NCBI RefSeq assembly: GCF_000383955.1
Contig: NZ_KB913013.1
Location: forward strand, 1,518,277 to 1,582,276
DNA length: 64,000 bases
From: Rudanella lutea DSM 19387
GTDB taxonomy: Bacteria; Bacteroidota; Bacteroidia; Cytophagales; Spirosomataceae
Direction of reading: 5' to 3'
Shown here: piece after piece, positions 19,590-30,300 of the stretch
Layout of the letters: each line of letters starts with the position of its first letter
How positions within the stretch are numbered: position 1 is the first letter of the stretch
The notes under the pieces: generated by a model
What the model was told of the DNA's origin: nothing
The model's input: only the letters and a program-made list of their open reading frames with translations
Database searches by the model: none
Made by a program: the position numbers and the translations under genes

Positions 19590-21467
19590 TCAATAGCCCT
19601 CGTTTTGCTTCATCGTCGGGAACGACAGGTCGATTTCCGCTTGCGGAATGGGCCGCAGATAGTGCATGTCTTTAATGCTGGCGCTCTTGGCTGCCCAAGG
19701 GTTATATTTCTTCACCCGCTCAACCAGCTTCCCCGTCCGCTTCAGGTCGAACCAGCGGTTGTACTCGCCCATGAGCTCGCGGGCGCGCTCGTCCAGAATC
19801 ATGTCGATGCTGATGTTGGCGGCTGTAGCCCGGTACGACACTGCTTCGAGCGACTTCAGGTTTTCGGGGTCTTTGGCACACCGGGGGTCTGCTCCTTTTT
19901 TCACCAGCGCCCGGTCGAGTACGCGGTTATAGTACACCTCGGCACCGCCCAGCTTACCGCCTTTAGCCCCTTTTACAATGGCCTCAGCCGCAATCAGGTA
20001 GGCTTCTGCCGAGCGGAACACGGCTTCGTTGAACGTCCCAAATGCGTCGCCATACGGAATACCGGGCTGCCAGAACTTCCACATCATCGGAAAATCGCCG
20101 GGGAAACCGCTCACGTTCACCGCACTCCCGTTGATGAAGCCATAGCCACCCCCATACTCGTCGAGGTTTACAACTGAATAATTTTTGCGGCCACCGTAAT
20201 CAACACCCCGTTCGGCGAGGGTAAGGGCGGGTTTGTTCCAGGGCCGGAAATACACCACCGTATCCCCCGCTTTGATGTCGATGCGGAGGTTGGGGTTTAC
20301 GGTGGGCAAAGGCCGGAAACCGGCTACGTTTTGCAGGGCATAGCCAACCTCCACAAAGTTGTGATCGTAGCGCGAGTCATTTTCAGGGTCAAAGAGCCGG
20401 TACATAGCCGGGGTAGTCACGTGGAAGGGCTGATGCCGGTTGTAGTCCGATGTACGGCCTTTGGTGCCGGGATAGCCCTCGCCACTGCCGCCAAACACCG
20501 AGTGCAGGTTGTTCCCCCCGGCCGCATCCTGTGCAAAGGCAGGGTCGGTTTTGTTGGTCAGCACATCGGCGTTGTACTGCACAGCAAACACGATTTCGGC
20601 ATTTTTATCATTCTGGGCACCGGTGTACTGCTTCAGCGGGTTCTCCGACCGGATCGGGAACAATTGGTTGTACGCCGTTGCGAGCGGGAACGCGTCGATG
20701 ATCTTGTCGGCATATTGCAGCGCCAAATCAAAATCTCCCTGCGATCCACCGAGCGAGTTTTTGAAGTTCCAGCCCCGCGTGAGGTATACCCGCGCCAGCA
20801 GAAACTGAGCGGCTCCTTTGGTAGCCCGACCGATGTTGGAGGCCGTTACGGGCAGTTTGGCCTCCGCTTCGAGCAGATCAGCAATAATCTGTTTGTACAC
20901 CTCGGCCGATGCCACCCGGTTGGCTTCTTTGCTGGGGCTGGTGGTTTCGGTGAGTGGCATCGGGATGTCGCCCCACTGCTGCACCAGGTAAAAGTACGAC
21001 AAGGCTCGCAGGAACTTAGCCTCGGCCACCCTCGTCTCTTTCAGGGCCGTAGCCATGGTGGTCACCTCGGCCGCTCGGCCAATAGCCGTGTTGGTCCGGG
21101 CTACTTCGGCGTAGAGCAACGTCCAGAGGCTTTGTACTTCCGGAATGGTCGCGTTCAGGCGCACATCGTACTGCTCCAATGGGCTGGTGTTGATGCCCGG
21201 CGTGTTGAACTTGGGATCACTGAAACCGGTCTGCGAAAAAATATCGGTACCGTTCAGCACGAGCGCCCGGTTCTGGTGAATGTTCCGCAGCAACGGGTAA
21301 CACGCCCGTACCAGATCTTCAAAGCCCGCTTCGGTTTTGTAGTACACATCGGTAGTGAGTGTCGTAACGGGCTTTTCAACCAAAAAATCATCTTTACAAG
21401 CCGGTATCGTCAGGCACGACAGCACCAGCGCAACCGACGCAATTCGGGTAGGAACGAAAGATTTCAT
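19590..21467 (-). CDS. SusD/RagB family outer-membrane glycan-binding lipoprotein
   Basis: A 625-residue surface lipoprotein that forms the lid of a SusCD importer. The signal ends in a lipobox-like TIPAC, giving the lipidated cysteine near residue 24, followed by KDDFLVEKP as in many SusD proteins. TPR-like helices and the C-terminal segment LDERARELMGEYNRWFDLKRTGKL and YLRPIPQAEID are standard for the family. The gene sits 26 bp after susC, as expected for a co-transcribed pair. The ligand is not visible from sequence. Confidence 0.96.
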   Translation of the reverse strand: MKSFVPTRIASVALVLSCLTIPACKDDFLVEKPVTTLTTDVYYKTEAGFEDLVRACYPLLRNIHQNRALVLNGTDIFSQTGFSDPKFNTPGINTSPLEQYDVRLNATIPEVQSLWTLLYAEVARTNTAIGRAAEVTTMATALKETRVAEAKFLRALSYFYLVQQWGDIPMPLTETTSPSKEANRVASAEVYKQIIADLLEAEAKLPVTASNIGRATKGAAQFLLARVYLTRGWNFKNSLGGSQGDFDLALQYADKIIDAFPLATAYNQLFPIRSENPLKQYTGAQNDKNAEIVFAVQYNADVLTNKTDPAFAQDAAGGNNLHSVFGGSGEGYPGTKGRTSDYNRHQPFHVTTPAMYRLFDPENDSRYDHNFVEVGYALQNVAGFRPLPTVNPNLRIDIKAGDTVVYFRPWNKPALTLAERGVDYGGRKNYSVVNLDEYGGGYGFINGSAVNVSGFPGDFPMMWKFWQPGIPYGDAFGTFNEAVFRSAEAYLIAAEAIVKGAKGGKLGGAEVYYNRVLDRALVKKGADPRCAKDPENLKSLEAVSYRATAANISIDMILDERARELMGEYNRWFDLKRTGKLVERVKKYNPWAAKSASIKDMHYLRPIPQAEIDLSFPTMKQNEGY

Positions 21468-21493
21468 TCGCGTTTCTGTTTAAAAAAGGTGGG

Positions 21494-24400
21494 TTAGAAA
21501 CTGATATTTACACCGAGGTTGTAGATGGCCGAGGGCACATCGTCCTGGAAAATAGCCGAGTTAAACTCTGGATCGAAGCCAACAAATTTGGTAAACACGA
21601 AGGGGTTCATCACCTGCGTGTACACCCGAGCGTTCGATAGTTTCCACTTCTCCATGAGCGACTTGGGCAGGGCATAGCCGAGCGTGATGTCCGAAATACG
21701 GAGGAAGCTGGCATCCTGATAGTTGATGGCACTCCGGTACGGGTTGGCCGCTACGACCCCAAAGTATGAGTTGGAGGGGTTGTCGCTCCGCCAGTAATCG
21801 AGCGACGCCAGCTTGTTGTACCGGGTTCCCGAAATTTCGCCGAACGTACCCGACAAGGTGCTGTTGTTGTACTGCACCCCGTTGCGGTAGTACGTAAAAA
21901 ACGAGAAGTCGAACTGCTTGTACGTAAACCGGTTGGTGATACCCAGAATCCAGTTGGGCAACTGCGTACCCAGTACCACCCGGTCGTCGATACCTTCGGT
22001 TGAAGAGATAATGCCGTCGTTGTTCTGATCCACTACGCGCACTGAGCCGGGTACCTGCTTGTACTTGGCGGCCAGGTCTTTGTCGGCCGTTTGCCAGATT
22101 CCATCGAACTTATAGTCGAAGTTGGCCCGGATCGGATAGCCCACAAACAAACGGTTGCCTTTGTCGGCCAATTGCCCGTTACCGTACAGTTCGAGCAGTT
22201 TGTTGCGGTTGCGGGTGAAGGCGAAGGTGCTGTTCCAGCCAAAATTCCGGGCCGCAATATTCACGGTGTTGAGGGTCAGCTCAATGCCCTTGTTTTCGAT
22301 CTGACCCACATTGGCAATCACCTGCGAGAAGCCCGTAACGGTCGGAATTTTCTGGTTCAGGATCAGATCAACGGTTTTGCGGTTGTAGAGTTCGAGCGAG
22401 GCCGCAATCCGGTTTTTGAAAAAGCCAAAGTCGATACCGAGGTTACGCTCGCTGCTCCGCTCCCACCGCAGGTCTTTGTTAGCGAGGTTGGCGGGGGCAA
22501 ACCCAAAGGCGGGCGTCCCGTCGAAATCGTAGCCTGTATTAATCAGACCCGCCTGCGTGCTGTAGGGGTTCACGGTTGAGTTACCCACTTCGCCGTAGCT
22601 CACCCGCAGTTTCAGGTTCGAAAACACATTCAGATTGCTGATAAACGGCTCATCGCCCAAACGCCAGGCCAGTGCCACCGAGGGGAAAAACGCCCATTTG
22701 TTACCCTCGGCCAGTTGCGACGCCCCGTCGGAGCGGCCCGTCAGGGTCAGCAGGTACCGGTCGTTGTACGAGTAGTTGAGTCGCCCCATAAACGACAGCA
22801 GCGAACGCTCGACCAATGAGCTGTTCATGCCCGTCAGGGTGCCGGTGTTCAGGGCGTACCAGTCGGAGTTGTACGGCAGGTCGCGTACGGCAATCTGGTA
22901 AGCCTCATTGCGCTGGTAAAAGGCACTTTGCAGGGCCGTTACGCCCAGGCGATGCTTACCCAGGTCCAGGTTGTAGGAAATGATGTTGTCGAGCGTGTAG
23001 TTGCCCATGATCCGGTTGTCGTACTGCGCCCGAGGTTTAGCCCCAATCTGCGATTTAGACCACTGTCCCCGGAAATCACCAAACCGCTCAGCCGTGTACG
23101 AACCCGACAGCGACGACCGGATGCTCAGGCCTTTTACGGGCGTAAACTCCACGTAGCCATTGGTCATAATGGTGAGGTTGGTGGTTTGCAGCTTCGAGGT
23201 TTTGGGGTCAATATCGGCGAGTGGATTAGGTACCTGCTTGTCGTTGATACCCATCCAGTACGCGTAGCCGTCGATGTCGAAATCGCTGTTTTCCGACGGG
23301 TTAGCCAGGTCTTTGAAATACACCGTGCCGGTTGGGCGGGCGCGATACGCATTCCGCAACGACTCACCCGAACCTACGTTCTGATCGCTGTAGCTGGCGT
23401 ACGAGGTGAAACCCAGCTTAAACAACCGCCCAATTTTGCTGTCGAGGCCGGCGTTGAGATTGTAACGTTTAAAACCGGTGTACAACACATTGCCGTTTTC
23501 GTTGAGGTAGCCACCCGAAAACCGGTAGGTTGTTTTGTCGGTACCGCCCGATACGCTCAGGTTTTGGCTCATTTGCAGGCCGGGATCGGTAATCAGGTCG
23601 ACCCAGTCGGCGGTTTTACCTGCGTCGATATTCGCTTTTTCGGCGGCCGTAAACGTAGCCCCGGTCGAGCCTTCGAGCACCCGGTCGGTGTACACGGCTT
23701 TGTAAAACTGCTCGCTCGTCATGAGCTTGGGCAGGTGTGCGGGTACTTTCAGGCCCACGTAGCTGTCGTAGCTGATGCGCGGCTTGCCCGAAAGGCCTTT
23801 TTTGGTAGTCACGATAATAACCCCGTTGGCCCCACGGGCTCCGTAGATGGCCGTCGACGACGCATCTTTCAGAATATCCATCGACTGAATATCGTTGGGG
23901 TTGAGGTTGTTGAGGTTACCGCCCATGAGCCCGTCGATCACCACGAGCGGCTCGGTCGAGTTGTTGATTGTATTTTCGCCCCGAATCGTGATGTTGTACC
24001 CAGCTCCCGGCTTGTTGCTCGACTTGGTGACGGTTGCCCCGGCCACCTGCCCCTGAATGGCTTTGGCCGCCATAACGGGGTTGCCGCGCACAATATCTTT
24101 GGGTTGCATCGACACCACGGCCCCGGTGAGGTCGGCTTTCTTGATTTCGCCGTACCCCACTACCACCACCTCATTGAGCGACATGTCGTCGGGTTTGAGC
24201 GCGATGTTCAGCACCGTTTGGTTGCCTACCACAACCTCCTGCTTCACGTAGCCGATAAAACTGAAAATAAGCGTACTGCTGGCGTTTTGTACATCGATTT
24301 TGAAACCGCCGTTCTGGTCGGTTGTGGTGCCACGCTGCGTGCCTTTAATGAGTACGTTGACACCCGGCAGCCGCTCCCCCGACTCGCTCGATACAGTTCC

Positions 24401-24895
24401 GGTCACGGTGATATCGGCGGGTGCCGCTGCGCTTTCCGTCGAGAATGTGAGCGTCGGCATCATCGTCAGAGTCTGGGTCTGACTGGCCATGATGGGCTCG
24501 CCTTTCCGGGGTGCCAGCAACCCACCCAACCGGCGCGAGGTGGCGCTGGGCGTTTGCGGCAGAATGTAGTAAACCTGATCGTTTACTTTTTTGATCACCA
24601 GATCGAACGGTTTGATGAGCTGCATCAGTTGCCGCTCCACCCCACCCGACCCACGCCGGACTTCGGCCGAAACCGACAGGTCGCGCACGGTGGTTTCTTC
24701 AAACAAAATACTCACCCCAAACTGCTGGCTCAGGTTTTTGAGCGCGTCTTTTAGTTTGAGGGGTTGGTTTCGGGTGGCCTGCAATGCCAGGTCGGGCTGA
24801 ACGCTCGCCCGGGCAAGCAGTACCGACTGCCCCGCTACGGAAGCTACGTTCCCGAAGCCCACCCAGAGCACCATAAGGGTAAAGATACGAGTCAT
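21494..24895 (-). CDS. SusC/RagA TonB-dependent transporter with STN signalling domain
   Basis: An 1133-residue outer-membrane transporter. After the signal peptide there is an STN domain (about 50-115; LKDALKNLSQQFGVSILFEE), then a carboxypeptidase-like beta sandwich (about 160-235; GTVSSESGERLPGVNVLIKG), a plug with VVVGYGEIKKADLTGAV, and the TonB barrel to the C-terminus ending in a NISF-type terminal strand. The STN domain is the part that passes the substrate signal to FecR, which fits the adjacent fecR and ECF sigma genes. It works with SusD to bring oligosaccharides into the periplasm, powered by TonB-ExbBD encoded elsewhere. Confidence 0.97.
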   Translation of the reverse strand: MTRIFTLMVLWVGFGNVASVAGQSVLLARASVQPDLALQATRNQPLKLKDALKNLSQQFGVSILFEETTVRDLSVSAEVRRGSGGVERQLMQLIKPFDLVIKKVNDQVYYILPQTPSATSRRLGGLLAPRKGEPIMASQTQTLTMMPTLTFSTESAAAPADITVTGTVSSESGERLPGVNVLIKGTQRGTTTDQNGGFKIDVQNASSTLIFSFIGYVKQEVVVGNQTVLNIALKPDDMSLNEVVVVGYGEIKKADLTGAVVSMQPKDIVRGNPVMAAKAIQGQVAGATVTKSSNKPGAGYNITIRGENTINNSTEPLVVIDGLMGGNLNNLNPNDIQSMDILKDASSTAIYGARGANGVIIVTTKKGLSGKPRISYDSYVGLKVPAHLPKLMTSEQFYKAVYTDRVLEGSTGATFTAAEKANIDAGKTADWVDLITDPGLQMSQNLSVSGGTDKTTYRFSGGYLNENGNVLYTGFKRYNLNAGLDSKIGRLFKLGFTSYASYSDQNVGSGESLRNAYRARPTGTVYFKDLANPSENSDFDIDGYAYWMGINDKQVPNPLADIDPKTSKLQTTNLTIMTNGYVEFTPVKGLSIRSSLSGSYTAERFGDFRGQWSKSQIGAKPRAQYDNRIMGNYTLDNIISYNLDLGKHRLGVTALQSAFYQRNEAYQIAVRDLPYNSDWYALNTGTLTGMNSSLVERSLLSFMGRLNYSYNDRYLLTLTGRSDGASQLAEGNKWAFFPSVALAWRLGDEPFISNLNVFSNLKLRVSYGEVGNSTVNPYSTQAGLINTGYDFDGTPAFGFAPANLANKDLRWERSSERNLGIDFGFFKNRIAASLELYNRKTVDLILNQKIPTVTGFSQVIANVGQIENKGIELTLNTVNIAARNFGWNSTFAFTRNRNKLLELYGNGQLADKGNRLFVGYPIRANFDYKFDGIWQTADKDLAAKYKQVPGSVRVVDQNNDGIISSTEGIDDRVVLGTQLPNWILGITNRFTYKQFDFSFFTYYRNGVQYNNSTLSGTFGEISGTRYNKLASLDYWRSDNPSNSYFGVVAANPYRSAINYQDASFLRISDITLGYALPKSLMEKWKLSNARVYTQVMNPFVFTKFVGFDPEFNSAIFQDDVPSAIYNLGVNISF

Positions 24896-24914
24896 ATGAG
24901 TTAACGGATTTAGA

Positions 24915-25913
24915 TTAATTGACCTCTTTGGGATGTTCTAACTGAATGTGTTTTGGGCCTTTTACAATGCTCAGATTTAGCAAACCGGCCAGCGTTTGCA
25001 GCAGATCGTCGGCGCTTTCGGCCTTGAAATTCCCGGCAATCCGACGGTGAGCCAGGGCCGTATCGGCCACCACGACTTTCACGCCAAACCGCTCCCGAAT
25101 CTGAGCCGTAATTTCAAGCAGTGAGGTATCATCGAAATAAAACCAGTGGTCTTTCCAGGCCACGTAAGGCTGGGCAGGGGCCGTTTGCTGAAGCCGATAC
25201 TGCCCTGAGTTTGACACGGTCACAACGTTGCCGGGCTTCATGGTTAGCTGTTTCCCCTGCGGCAACCCGAGCTTCACTTTTCCGTGCCGCAGATACACGC
25301 GCTTGCCCCGCTCACGGGCATACACAACGAACTCGGTGCCCAGCACCTCGACCTGAAAATTGTCGGCAGCCCGCACCACAAATCGCTGATGAGTAGGCAG
25401 GTGCTTCACATTAAATTCGCCCTCGCCCTTTAAAAATACGTCGCGGGTTTCGGCCCCAAACCCAAAACGGGGCACCCGCAAGGTCGAGTTGGCGTTGAGG
25501 GTTACGCGCGTACCATCGGGTAGTTCGTACGAACCGGTTTCGCCGTAGGCTGTCTGGTACGTCTGGTAACGAATCTGATCCCGGAGCAGATAGCCCCCCA
25601 GCACTGTCACAATCAGCACGGCGGCTGCAGCAGCCCAACCATACCGAATCGACCAGGGCCGTACCGATAGCGGTTTGGCTTTTTCGCCAACGGGCACAGG
25701 GGCCACCTGAACCCGGTGCTGTAGCTTCCCGAAGGCATCGTCGGTATCGAGGGCGAGTTGAGGGCGTTCGCTTTCCCATTCGTCCAGATACCGGTAGTAA
25801 AGCTCCTGATGGCTATGGTCGTTCAGCCAGGTTTCGAGGAAATTACGCTGAATGAGCGTTGCGTTTCCGTCGAAATGATCGAACACCATTTTTTTGATCT
25901 GCTCCTGATTCAT
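24915..25913 (-). CDS. FecR-family anti-sigma factor
   Basis: A 332-residue inner-membrane regulator. The N-terminal cytoplasmic part (about 1-90; DGNATLIQRNFLETWLNDHSHQELYY) binds the sigma factor. A single membrane segment follows at about 95-112 (AAAAVLIVTVLGGYLL), then a periplasmic FecR domain (GSYELPDGTRVTLNANSTL) and a C-terminal DUF4974-like/STN-like module (VAWKDHWFYFDDTSL). It receives the signal from the STN domain of the transporter directly downstream and controls the ECF sigma factor directly upstream. The spacing on both sides is only about 20-35 bp. Confidence 0.95.
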   Translation of the reverse strand: MNQEQIKKMVFDHFDGNATLIQRNFLETWLNDHSHQELYYRYLDEWESERPQLALDTDDAFGKLQHRVQVAPVPVGEKAKPLSVRPWSIRYGWAAAAAVLIVTVLGGYLLRDQIRYQTYQTAYGETGSYELPDGTRVTLNANSTLRVPRFGFGAETRDVFLKGEGEFNVKHLPTHQRFVVRAADNFQVEVLGTEFVVYARERGKRVYLRHGKVKLGLPQGKQLTMKPGNVVTVSNSGQYRLQQTAPAQPYVAWKDHWFYFDDTSLLEITAQIRERFGVKVVVADTALAHRRIAGNFKAESADDLLQTLAGLLNLSIVKGPKHIQLEHPKEVN

Positions 25914-25947
25914 GGGTTGTTGACCAACACTGCGGGTAGGCCTATTT

Positions 25948-26613
25948 TTAAATGGCTGAATGACAAAAAATAAACATGACGCTAAGAAACCGGCCGGCCT
26001 GTAATTCCTGCCGCAGTTTCTGGAGGGCCCGGATCAGGAGTTTCTCGACGGCACTGCTGCTGATGTGCAGCACCTGCGCTATCTCTGCATACTTTTTCCC
26101 CTCGATTCGGCTCAGCAAAAAGGCCCGCTGGCATTGAGGAGGCAGTTGCTGCACCACGACTTCAATTTTGTGTTGCAGTTCGCTATACTGAATAATCTGA
26201 TCGGGTTGCAGGTACGCGAGCGTCGGTTGGTCATCAGCTGCGTCGAGCGAATTTGCGGGGTGCAGCTCGCACCGGATATAGTTGTAAGCGCGGTACCGCA
26301 CCGTCTGGTACAGATACGCCCGGTACGAGGTATGCACCGTTTTGTAGAGCTCTTCCTGCCAGAAATGGGTAAACACGTCGGCCACCAGATCTTCGGCTAC
26401 CTCACGCCCATATACGAACCGAAGTGCATGGTTGACCAGGTTTTTGTAGTACCGCCGAAAAAGCAGCGCAAAGGCCCCGGCCGCATCTTTCTCGAAATGC
26501 TGTCGCAGAAGTAATTCGTCGTCGGTAAGCTTACCCTCACCTACCGGCCCACCAACCGAGAAGGGGAATTTATCTGCCGACGGATCGGAATCGGAAGGGT
26601 ACACTCTCTGCAT
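25948..26613 (-). CDS. ECF (extracytoplasmic function) RNA polymerase sigma factor
   Basis: A 221-residue sigma-70 family protein with region 2 (FALLFRRYYKNLVNHALRF, VAEDLVADVFTHFW) and region 4 (LPPQCQRAFLLSRIEGKKY, AEIAQVLHISSSAVEKLLIRA). It is the first gene of the locus and is expected to direct transcription of the susCD and enzyme genes when released by FecR. The gap beyond its start holds no promoter match I would assign. Confidence 0.96.
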   Translation of the reverse strand: MQRVYPSDSDPSADKFPFSVGGPVGEGKLTDDELLLRQHFEKDAAGAFALLFRRYYKNLVNHALRFVYGREVAEDLVADVFTHFWQEELYKTVHTSYRAYLYQTVRYRAYNYIRCELHPANSLDAADDQPTLAYLQPDQIIQYSELQHKIEVVVQQLPPQCQRAFLLSRIEGKKYAEIAQVLHISSSAVEKLLIRALQKLRQELQAGRFLSVMFIFCHSAI

Positions 26614-26835
26614 AAAAATTGCCGGGAAATCTTGTATAATACAAAGACAATTTCTAAGTAAGATACCTCACATAGCTACCAAAGATTTTTTACGGATCAA
26701 CGCGTATAGCCCTATCAATCACATTACTGGCATAAATACCAGAATTCTTAAAATAGGGTTAATCTATATAGATATAGCAATCTGTGGTGGCGTATACGAC
26801 GTAGGTATGCATCAGGTTAGAAATACACTTACACA
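26614..26835. other. Intergenic region upstream of the ECF sigma gene
   Basis: This 222-bp AT-rich gap separates the minus-strand polysaccharide locus from the plus-strand genes. It holds a perfect palindrome TCTATATAGA at 26763-26772 and a small hairpin CTGG-N8-CCAG. Promoters for both directions must lie here, but no clear Bacteroidota -33/-7 pair could be assigned. Confidence 0.5.
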
Positions 26836-27075
26836 ATGCATAGCTATATCTTTACTGTACACCTCTCTCGAATCATCAGCGGGCTCGAATCACGGTTTAC
26901 TGTCCGTAAAAGTCCAGCCTACTACATCATGCTGCTTTTCGTGTGGCTGCAATTCCGGTTTACGTACAACTGGTTCTACCGGAAACGGCTGGTGACTGCC
27001 TACTTCAACGGCAAGGAGATTTTGAGCATGACCGGCCGCGACCTGTTTGACAGCATCACCGTGCGGCAGGGGTAA
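26836..27075 (+). CDS. Small hypothetical protein (79 aa)
   Basis: A possible 79-residue protein starting MHSYIFTVHLSRIISG. The second half is GC-rich with codon use like the neighbours (KRLVTAYFNGKEILSMTGRDLFDSI). No known family is recognised and there is no signal peptide, though a short aromatic stretch (YYIMLLFVWLQFRF) might be membrane-associated. It lies between two unrelated genes and could be a remnant. A weak GGTAGGG/CCCTACC dyad follows at 27084-27122. Confidence 0.4.
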   Translation: MHSYIFTVHLSRIISGLESRFTVRKSPAYYIMLLFVWLQFRFTYNWFYRKRLVTAYFNGKEILSMTGRDLFDSITVRQG

Positions 27076-27324
27076 TGGGAGGGTAGGGTTTGGCTGCTTG
27101 CTGAAGTCACGCTCTCCCTACCTTCACTATGAACAAACAGGCTATTTTGGCGACCTTCTACGTCTAACGCAGGGCTTACGGAGGGCGGGTGAGATTTCTA
27201 TGAGAACGAATTGACTACCGTTTTGTAAAGAGTCAGTAACTATTTTCCAAATGCTGTAAAATAGTTTGCGGCAATTAGTTATTATCGTGGTCATTTATTC
27301 ATAACCTCACCCGTTCGATACCTT

Positions 27325-30300
27325 ATGACCGAAACCTATTCGTCAGCGGCCCTATACTTTGATGAAATAAAACAGGCCCACCAGCAAATCCCACTATTAA
27401 AAGACCGATATCCTCGCTTTCGCACCATTTTAGAGGGCGTTTGTAAAGATCTTACCCGCGACGACGGACTACATTTTGCTAATCTCTTCGGTCGATTATC
27501 GTATTTGTGCCAGCGCGAAAACTTCGATCGGGAAGCCAACACCATGGCCCACCGAATCCGAATGCAGGCTAATAAAGTGCTTCACCAGAATCTTAATCCC
27601 TCCGAGACAGAGTACCAGCAGGATCTAAGGGCCTTGTGCCAAACTATTGCCCGGCTGTATCGAACGCATATTCCAGCTCACCTCGCAGTTCTTCTACCAA
27701 CTGCAACATCCGGCAGTCGACGGGTATCAATCCGGCCAGTGCACAAGAGTCGAACAATCCCGAAAATGCGGGTCGAGATTAGCCAAATTCAGGATAACCT
27801 TCTACTGTGTAGCCAGGAAGATGACGTAAATTCGGATGCTGAATTACTCAAAGTGCGGGTCAATGTTGCCCAGACCAATGATCTTTTCCGCCAGTCAGTA
27901 AGCCATTTTTGGGTAGGGGCCCAACTCAACCTACTGCAGGTGAACCTCAACAGCGAAGGCTATTATACCCCGCAGTATATTATTCTCGAACCCGATTACC
28001 TGGTCGACGTTACCTCGGTGGCAGAGTGTTTCACCAATTATGCTACTACTCCCCTGCTCTACCTGCTCAACCGATTTTTCCCAAAAACGCAGTCAAAACC
28101 TATCCTACTCGGAAATCTGGCCAACCTCATGATCGACCGGATGATGCACCGGACGGAGGTCCCACAGAGTTTTATGGATATGTTGAAGCAATCGTTCCGG
28201 GAAACCCCGCTCGCTTATGCGACCTGTGAAGATATTGCGGAACAAACCAAAATGCAGGAATTTGTTAAAGAAGCTCAACAGCATTTCCAGAACATTGAGC
28301 AAACCATACAGCAACAGTTTCCTGGACAGGGTATCTACGCGGGCACAGTAATTCTGGAACCAGCCTTCCTGTGCGAGACTTACGGTCTGCAAGGGCGGCT
28401 CGACCTTTTTCAACCCCACGACGTAGCGAACCCCGCCCGTATTGTCGAATTGAAATCGGGCAGCTTTTTCCCGTCGGACAGCCTACCATTACCCCAGAAC
28501 AACTTCGCGCAAGCTACGCTATACCGACTCATGATTCAGAGTGCGTTTGCGCTTCAGCCAGAGCAGGTACAACCTTCCATCCTATATTCTAAACTGGCGT
28601 TAGAAAGTTTAAAATATGCTCCATATCTACAAACTTGGGAGAAAAAGGTGCTGGATATGCGAAACCAGATTGTGGCCGTCGAGTACGAGCTCGCCCGCGA
28701 CAAATCGGGCAAATACCTCAATACATACCTCGAGACACTCCTTCCTGAACGTCACCCCGCAGCGCCCCCTTTTTTTACGAACAAGCTGCGCAACCTGCAC
28801 GAGCCTATCCGAAAAGCAACCCCAACCGAGCGATGCTATTTCAACGCGTTTGTCCGATTTATTGCCGAGGAACATCTGATTACCAAAATTGGCAATGCTG
28901 GGCATGAGGTCAGTAGTGGGCAGGCAGCCCTATGGGCCAATGAGTTTGAGGTAAAGCAGGAGGCCTACGAAATTTTGTATAATCTGACCATCCTCAACAA
29001 TCAGATTCATACGCCCGAACGAACTATCGTTTTCCAGCGTGATCCTCAAATCGGAGGTTTCGTCAATTTCCGGACGGGAGACCTGTGTGTTCTTTATCCG
29101 CGTAAACCCAATGATAGCCAAGCCACTATCTGCAACAATCAAACCTTAAAGGGTACCATACTCAAACTGACTAAAGAGGAGGTTACCGTGAAGTTTCGGT
29201 ATCAGCAACGAAACCCCCATTTTCTTACTCAGCACACACACTGGGCCCTCGAACATGATACGCTCGACAGCAACTTTGCCACCCAGTATCAGAGTTTATT
29301 CGCCTTTTTAAAAGCCCAGCCCGACCGGCGTAGCCTGCTACTTGGCTTACGCCCACCCGAAACAAGGACGGCTTTCACCTACCAAAATCCCGATCTGCGT
29401 CCTGAGCAGGTACAACTTGTGCGCGACGCCCTGGCCGCCAACGATTATTATCTGCTGGTGGGCCCTCCCGGAACCGGCAAAACATCGCGGGTGCTAAGGG
29501 CTATGGTGCAAAAACTCTACGAAAACCCCTCAGCAAACGTGCTTTTGCTTGCATACACAAACCGGGCTGTAGACGAAATATGCATGGCCATTCGTGAACT
29601 TCCCTTTACCCGGATCGGCACTACAGCCCACCCCGACTTCAGAGGGAATTTGCTCGAAAATCAGATTGCACAAGCTACTACCCGCCAACAGGTACTGAAT
29701 ATACTGGAAGGCCACCGCATTTTCGTATCGACCATGGCGTCGCTGGCGAGTAGGCCGGAACTATTCAAATTAAAACAGTTCGATGTAGCCATTGTCGACG
29801 AGGCATCTCAAATTCTGGAACCGCAGTTGATCGGATTACTCGCCCGGCCAGAAGTGAAAAAGTTTATCCTCATTGGCGATGACAAACAGTTGCCCGCCAT
29901 TGTACAACAGTCTGATAAACGAGCCGAAACCGACATAGCCGAACTTAATGCTATTGGCCTTCATACCCTAAAAAACTCCCTTTTTGAACGGTTGCTGGCC
30001 CGAACCGATGCCCAGGGATGGACCTGGGCCCGCGGTACGCTTACCTTCCAGGGGCGTATGCACGAGCAAATAGCATCATTTGCCAATACCTATTTTTACG
30101 ACAATCAACTTAATACAATCCGACCCGAGCAACAAGCACCACTAGTAAGCCGGTACCTTCGGTTCGACCAAACCCAGCCACTCGAACGGTTGCTGGCCTC
30201 CCGGCGGGTAATCTTTTTCCCGTCAATGCCTGATCATACCGATAAGCCAACCCGTGCAAGGTCGCATACCGGTCCTAAAAGCCATCTCTATGAAGCCAAA

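Noticed and set aside
27076-27324. Sigma54 promoter before the nuclease-helicase (TGGCGACCTTCTACG)
   Set aside because: The -12 GC is absent at the required spacing, so only the -24 half matches.
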